The position numbers and the translations under genes are program-made. Below the pieces are notes generated by a model. It saw only the letters and a list, made by a program, of their open reading frames with translations, was not told where the DNA came from and made no database searches. This document shows positions 61,124-64,000 of a DNA stretch of 64,000 nt, piece by piece (the stretch's first letter is position 1; each line of letters starts with the position of its first letter). The DNA is from JBJMQS01 sp045802605 (GTDB lineage: Bacteria; Planctomycetota; Planctomycetia; Gemmatales; Gemmataceae): NCBI GenBank assembly GCA_045802605.1, contig JBJMQS010000066.1, forward strand, positions 124,001 to 188,000, read 5' to 3'.

Positions 61124-62809
61124 ATGGCCCAGCGTTTCTTGCTCGCCGCACTGACTCTTCTATTCGGCACCGCCAGCATTCGTGCCGACAGTTTCAGCGT
61201 CACTCTGAAAGTCATCGATCAGGGCAAGAAGCCAGTCGCCGAAGCGCAGGCCGCGATGCGCTGGCATAGCCGGGATGGCAAGATGAGCCATTCCGAAGAG
61301 GGTAGTGCAACGACCGACGCAGATGGCAAGGCGGTTATGAAGGTGGATGACTGGAATCAAAAGCGGCCCGTGTTGGTTTTCGCCGCCGATCAGATGCTGG
61401 GAGCGGTCGTCGGCGTGAGCAAGGAAAACGACGGTAAGGAAGTCGAAATCCAACTCGTGCCGACAGTGCACGTGAAAGCCTTATTGGAGTGCAAGGAACT
61501 CGGCATCAAGCCGCAATGGGCGAATACCATGGTTGTGCCCGACGGCTTCCGCGAATATCCAGCTGAGTCGCAAAGTCACAACGCACAATTCGAGCTCTTA
61601 CTGCCGGTAGGAAAATATTCGTTACGGACTTACGGCCAAGACATGGACGACACGAAGTTCCCGCTCGAACTCTCAGCGGATCAAACGGAAAAAGACCTCG
61701 GAACTCTGGACATTAAGGCAACCGTCATCGCCAAGTTGAAAGGCAAAGAACCGCCGGCCTGGACCATTACCGATGCTCGTGGTGTCAAAAAAGAAGTTCA
61801 ACTATCGGATTACAAAGGTAAGTGGGTGTTTATCGAGTTCTGGGGATTTTGGTGAGGGCCGTGCGTTGCCGGCAGTTTGCCGGAATTGATCGCCTTGTAC
61901 GAAGATCACGCCGACCACCGCGACAAGTTTGAAATCCTCGCCATTCACGACGAGCAGGCGAAGACGTTCGAAGAGCTCGATAAGAAGTTGGAGGGAGTTA
62001 AGAAAAACTATTGGCAAGGTAAGGATCTGCCATTCCCGGTATTGCTCGATGCCAAAGGTGAAACTAACAAGTTATTTGGCGTTCGCCATTACCCGACTGG
62101 CATCCTAATCGATCCGGAAGGAAAGCTCGTCGGTGAGTCGCATTCGTCTCAGTTGGAAGACAAATTGCCGCGTTTGCCAGCCACCAAACAGTGGACACGC
62201 AATCGCGACATGCAGAAAAATATTTATTGGTCATTTCTGCCCGAGTCCAACACGCTGACGAATCTGGCGAAAAGCATGGAGAGTTGGGCTGGCAGCGACA
62301 TCACGCTGGACAGCGATGCCATCAAAGCGGCGGGGCTCACACCGGATAGTCCTTTACCGGGAGCGCTGATTGGGGCTCCGGTCACCCTCCGAAGCATTGA
62401 AGAGTTGCTGCTCGCACCCCACGGCCTGAGCATCGCGCCGACCGCTGATGGGAAGAAACTGATGATAACCAAGCGAGCTGAGCCAGCGGCGGCGGAATCA
62501 ACACTGCAAAAGCAGCACAATGCAGAAATCACCGAAAGGCTTGATGCGAAAGGCGAGGCGACCGACAAGCCGATTGTCATCACAGATCAAACGCTCTCAG
62601 GCGCTATCAAATTGCTGAGCAAGGAGCTCTACGTGCCGTTCGCCATTGACGCCAAAGCCATGCAGACGGGTAAGATCGATCCCAAGGCAAAGGTCAACGG
62701 CAGCATCGATCCAAAAGAACTGCGCAAATCGCTTAACGCGATGTTGGAGCCGCTAGGCCTCACGCTCGAAGTGCGGTCTGAAGCGGTGGTAATCAAGCCG
62801 AAAAGCTAG
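61124..62809 (+). CDS. candidate selenoprotein: TlpA-like thioredoxin with UGPC active site
   Basis: One frame of 561 codons is interrupted only by TGA at 61853-61855 (codon 244). The residues around it read EFWGFW-U-GPC, so the TGA replaces the first cysteine of the thioredoxin WCGPC site, and C247 is kept. Codons on both sides encode normal sequence. Domains: signal peptide (1-20), an Ig-like/carboxypeptidase-regulatory-like region (about 22-130), a TlpA/AhpC-type thioredoxin fold (about 215-355; ending FGVRHYPTGILIDPEGKLVGE), and two copies of a short STN-like domain at the C-terminus (SIEELLLAPHGLSI, SLNAMLEPLGLTLEV). Read conventionally it would be a 243-residue truncated protein plus a 310-residue orphan. 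Pseudogene or sequencing error cannot be fully excluded. Confidence 0.82.
61865..61886 (+). promoter_or_regulatory. putative bacterial SECIS hairpin
   Basis: Downstream of the in-frame TGA, CCGGCA (61869-61874) pairs perfectly with TGCCGG (61878-61883) over a GTT loop. The stem can extend below by TT/AA and a G-T pair, with G68 bulged. The loop starts 19 bases after the TGA, and its first base is G. These are the distances and features of known bacterial SECIS elements bound by SelB. Confidence 0.65.
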
Positions 62810-62817
62810 GTTGCGAT

Positions 62818-63078
62818 TCAGCCGCTGAACATCGGCTGCTTCGCGCCGCGGCTCGATGGCTTCGGCGTTGAGCCGAAATCCGATTCCATTTTCCGAAAGA
62901 CGTCGGCCACCAGAGGAAACGTCGAGAGCACGCCGATGGCGACCAGCGACCAACCAATTGTTTGACGCTGTTTCTCATCGAATCGATCGGCCAGCAAAAG
63001 GCCGAGGCCAAATCCGAGTGCGCCACGGGTGCCGGCAATCAGGCCGATTTCAGGAATGGGTAATCGGGTGTGCCTCAT
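62818..63078 (-). CDS. small membrane protein, 86 residues
   Basis: An 86-residue protein with two hydrophobic segments (about 12-30 with GTRGALGFGLGLLLA, and 40-58 with IGWSLVAIGVLSTFPLV) and a polar tail. GGAGAG lies before the ATG at 63078. It is convergent with the selenoprotein candidate gene, 8 bp apart. Not recognised; function unknown. Confidence 0.72.
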   Translation of the reverse strand: MRHTRLPIPEIGLIAGTRGALGFGLGLLLADRFDEKQRQTIGWSLVAIGVLSTFPLVADVFRKMESDFGSTPKPSSRGAKQPMFSG

Positions 63079-63136
63079 GACTTTGCTCTCCGCGAAGTGA
63101 AAGCGAATGAGTCACATACGGCAAAAAATGTACCGC

Positions 63137-63736
63137 CTAGGCAGTTTCCTCGTGCTTCCAGCCAGGGCATCGGCCCGTGCGTAACGACTCGGTGAAGTGT
63201 TTGCGGCACAAGGGCACGTAGCGCTCGTTGCCGCCGATCTCGACTTGGGCTCCTTCGCGCTCAACCACGCCCGCCGGCGAAACGCGGACCACCATCGTCG
63301 CCTTCCGTCCGCAGCAGCAAATCGTCTTCAACTCAGCGAGCGAATCGGCCCACGCCAATAGCCCGGCACTGCCCGGGAATAGTTCGCCGCGGAAATCGGT
63401 CCGCAGGCCATAGCACATGACCGGAATATTCACTTCATCAACGACGCGGGCGAGTTGCCGCACTTGGGTCTTAGTCAAAAACTGCGCTTCGTCGATCAAG
63501 ACGCACGTCGGGTTGCGCGGCGGGCAAAGCTCCCAAAAGTCAGTGTCATTGGTGAACCACATCGCATCTTTGTCGATGCCGATGCGTGAGGCGATCCTGC
63601 CGTTCGCGCGTTGGTCCAAGAGTGCCGTGAATAGCAACGTCGTCATGCCGCGCTCGGCATAGTTATGGGCGGCCTGCAACAGGGCCGTCGATTTCCCGGC
63701 GTTCATCGTCGAGTAATAAAAATAGAGCTTCGCCAT
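63137..63736 (-). CDS. tdk: thymidine kinase
   Basis: A 199-residue type II thymidine kinase, which salvages thymidine to dTMP. Walker A: STMNAGKST (9-17); Walker B/switch LIDEAQFL; lasso and zinc region with ICCCGRKA and LCRKHF supplying zinc cysteines. The ATG at 63736 (MAKLYFYY) is chosen with GAGG about seven bases upstream; the longer frame to 63781 has no family similarity. Confidence 0.96.
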   Translation of the reverse strand: MAKLYFYYSTMNAGKSTALLQAAHNYAERGMTTLLFTALLDQRANGRIASRIGIDKDAMWFTNDTDFWELCPPRNPTCVLIDEAQFLTKTQVRQLARVVDEVNIPVMCYGLRTDFRGELFPGSAGLLAWADSLAELKTICCCGRKATMVVRVSPAGVVEREGAQVEIGGNERYVPLCRKHFTESLRTGRCPGWKHEETA

Positions 63737-63851
63737 GGTGTGCCTCGCGGTTTTTGTGAAGATATGAACTTGGCTCGGCACGGGCTTATAGAGAGGCCTC
63801 GCGGCATTTCGTTTGCTCCACGTATCTTCCGTCGTTTCAAGGAGCTACGCC

Positions 63852-64000
63852 ATGGCAGACCGAAAAGTAGACAAAACGAAATATGATCCGCTGACGGGAG
63901 CTGAAGAAGAGAAGCCGGCCCAGCCGTTGGAGACAGTGCCGCCCGGCCAGCCGGCGAATGCCCAAACGGCGGAAATCCCCGGCACCGGCAAACCCGTCAA
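63852..64000 (+). CDS. hypothetical protein, N-terminal fragment
   Basis: Frame open to the right edge (about 49 codons). It begins MADRKVDKTKYDPLTGAEEE and is acidic and proline-rich, with low complexity. AAGGAG at 63839-63844 lies seven bases before the ATG, which strongly supports it as a real start. Nothing else can be said because the gene leaves the window. Confidence 0.6.
   Translation, partial: MADRKVDKTKYDPLTGAEEEKPAQPLETVPPGQPANAQTAEIPGTGKPV

Noticed and set aside
61124..61855. A 243-residue protein ending at the TGA, with a separate 310-residue protein starting at 61877
   Set aside because: Both pieces are in one frame, split exactly at the thioredoxin active site; neither makes sense alone. 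A single selenocysteine-containing gene explains the data better, though sequencing error remains possible.

Overview
The window looks like a chromosomal segment of a planctomycete (Planctomycetota, probably a Pirellulales- or Gemmatales-like lineage). The taxonomic evidence is: a DUF1549/DUF1553 protein with a CxxCH motif, a large secreted beta-propeller protein with the N-terminal LEDRLVP sorting motif and a C-terminal dockerin-like EF-hand pair, a MoxR-DUF58-BatA/VWA operon, an orphan formylmethanofuran-dehydrogenase B-like gene, two tandem clpP genes behind trigger factor, and many short GC-rich palindromic repeats. The exact lineage cannot be fixed without a search.

Layout. 1-2.0 kb: the edge of a QW-repeat gene, larC, and two small membrane-protein genes. 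2.1-11.2 kb, plus strand: alaS, a small conserved protein, an HDAC-like deacylase, the fhcB-like gene, then a polysaccharide export and glycosylation block (ABC permease, ABC ATPase, GT2, GT4). 11.2-20.5 kb, minus strand: an operon of NHL lipoprotein, giant VWA protein, MoxR, DUF58, BatA-like protein and a methyltransferase. 20.5-21.4 kb: repeat-rich spacer. 21.4-32.5 kb: enoyl-CoA hydratase, QW/HEAT protein, initiator tRNA, sulfotransferase, sugar-phosphate transferase, obg-coaX-mnmE-like operon, esterase, SPFH protein. 32.5-38.8 kb: zinc-ribbon membrane protein, a second repeat hub, and the 1269-residue propeller protein. 38.8-48.8 kb: repeat array, NtrC/histidine kinase pair, kdsA operon, polyprenyl synthase, moaC, lipoprotein. 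48.9-52.2 kb: tig-clpP-clpP and tRNA-Gly. 52.6-56.4 kb: complete sulfate ABC importer. 56.6-64 kb: small proteins, DUF1549 protein, SH3 protein, tRNA-Ser, ferritin-like protein, a candidate selenoprotein, tdk and the start of one more gene.

Most striking observation. At 61853-61855 an in-frame TGA sits exactly where the first cysteine of a thioredoxin WCGPC motif belongs. The same frame stays open for 317 further codons, and a 6-bp perfect hairpin with a GTT loop starts 13 nt after the TGA. I interpret 61124-62809 as one selenoprotein gene with a bacterial-type SECIS element.

Second theme: palindromic repeats are shaping genes. One is inserted in frame in alaS and another in frame in a GT2 gene, and one supplies the stop codon of tig. 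A roughly 120-bp three-hairpin element is present in two inverted copies 13 kb apart. Two 29-30-bp perfect palindromes differ by compensated base changes. No transposase is visible, so these are probably non-autonomous elements mobilised in trans or spread by recombination.
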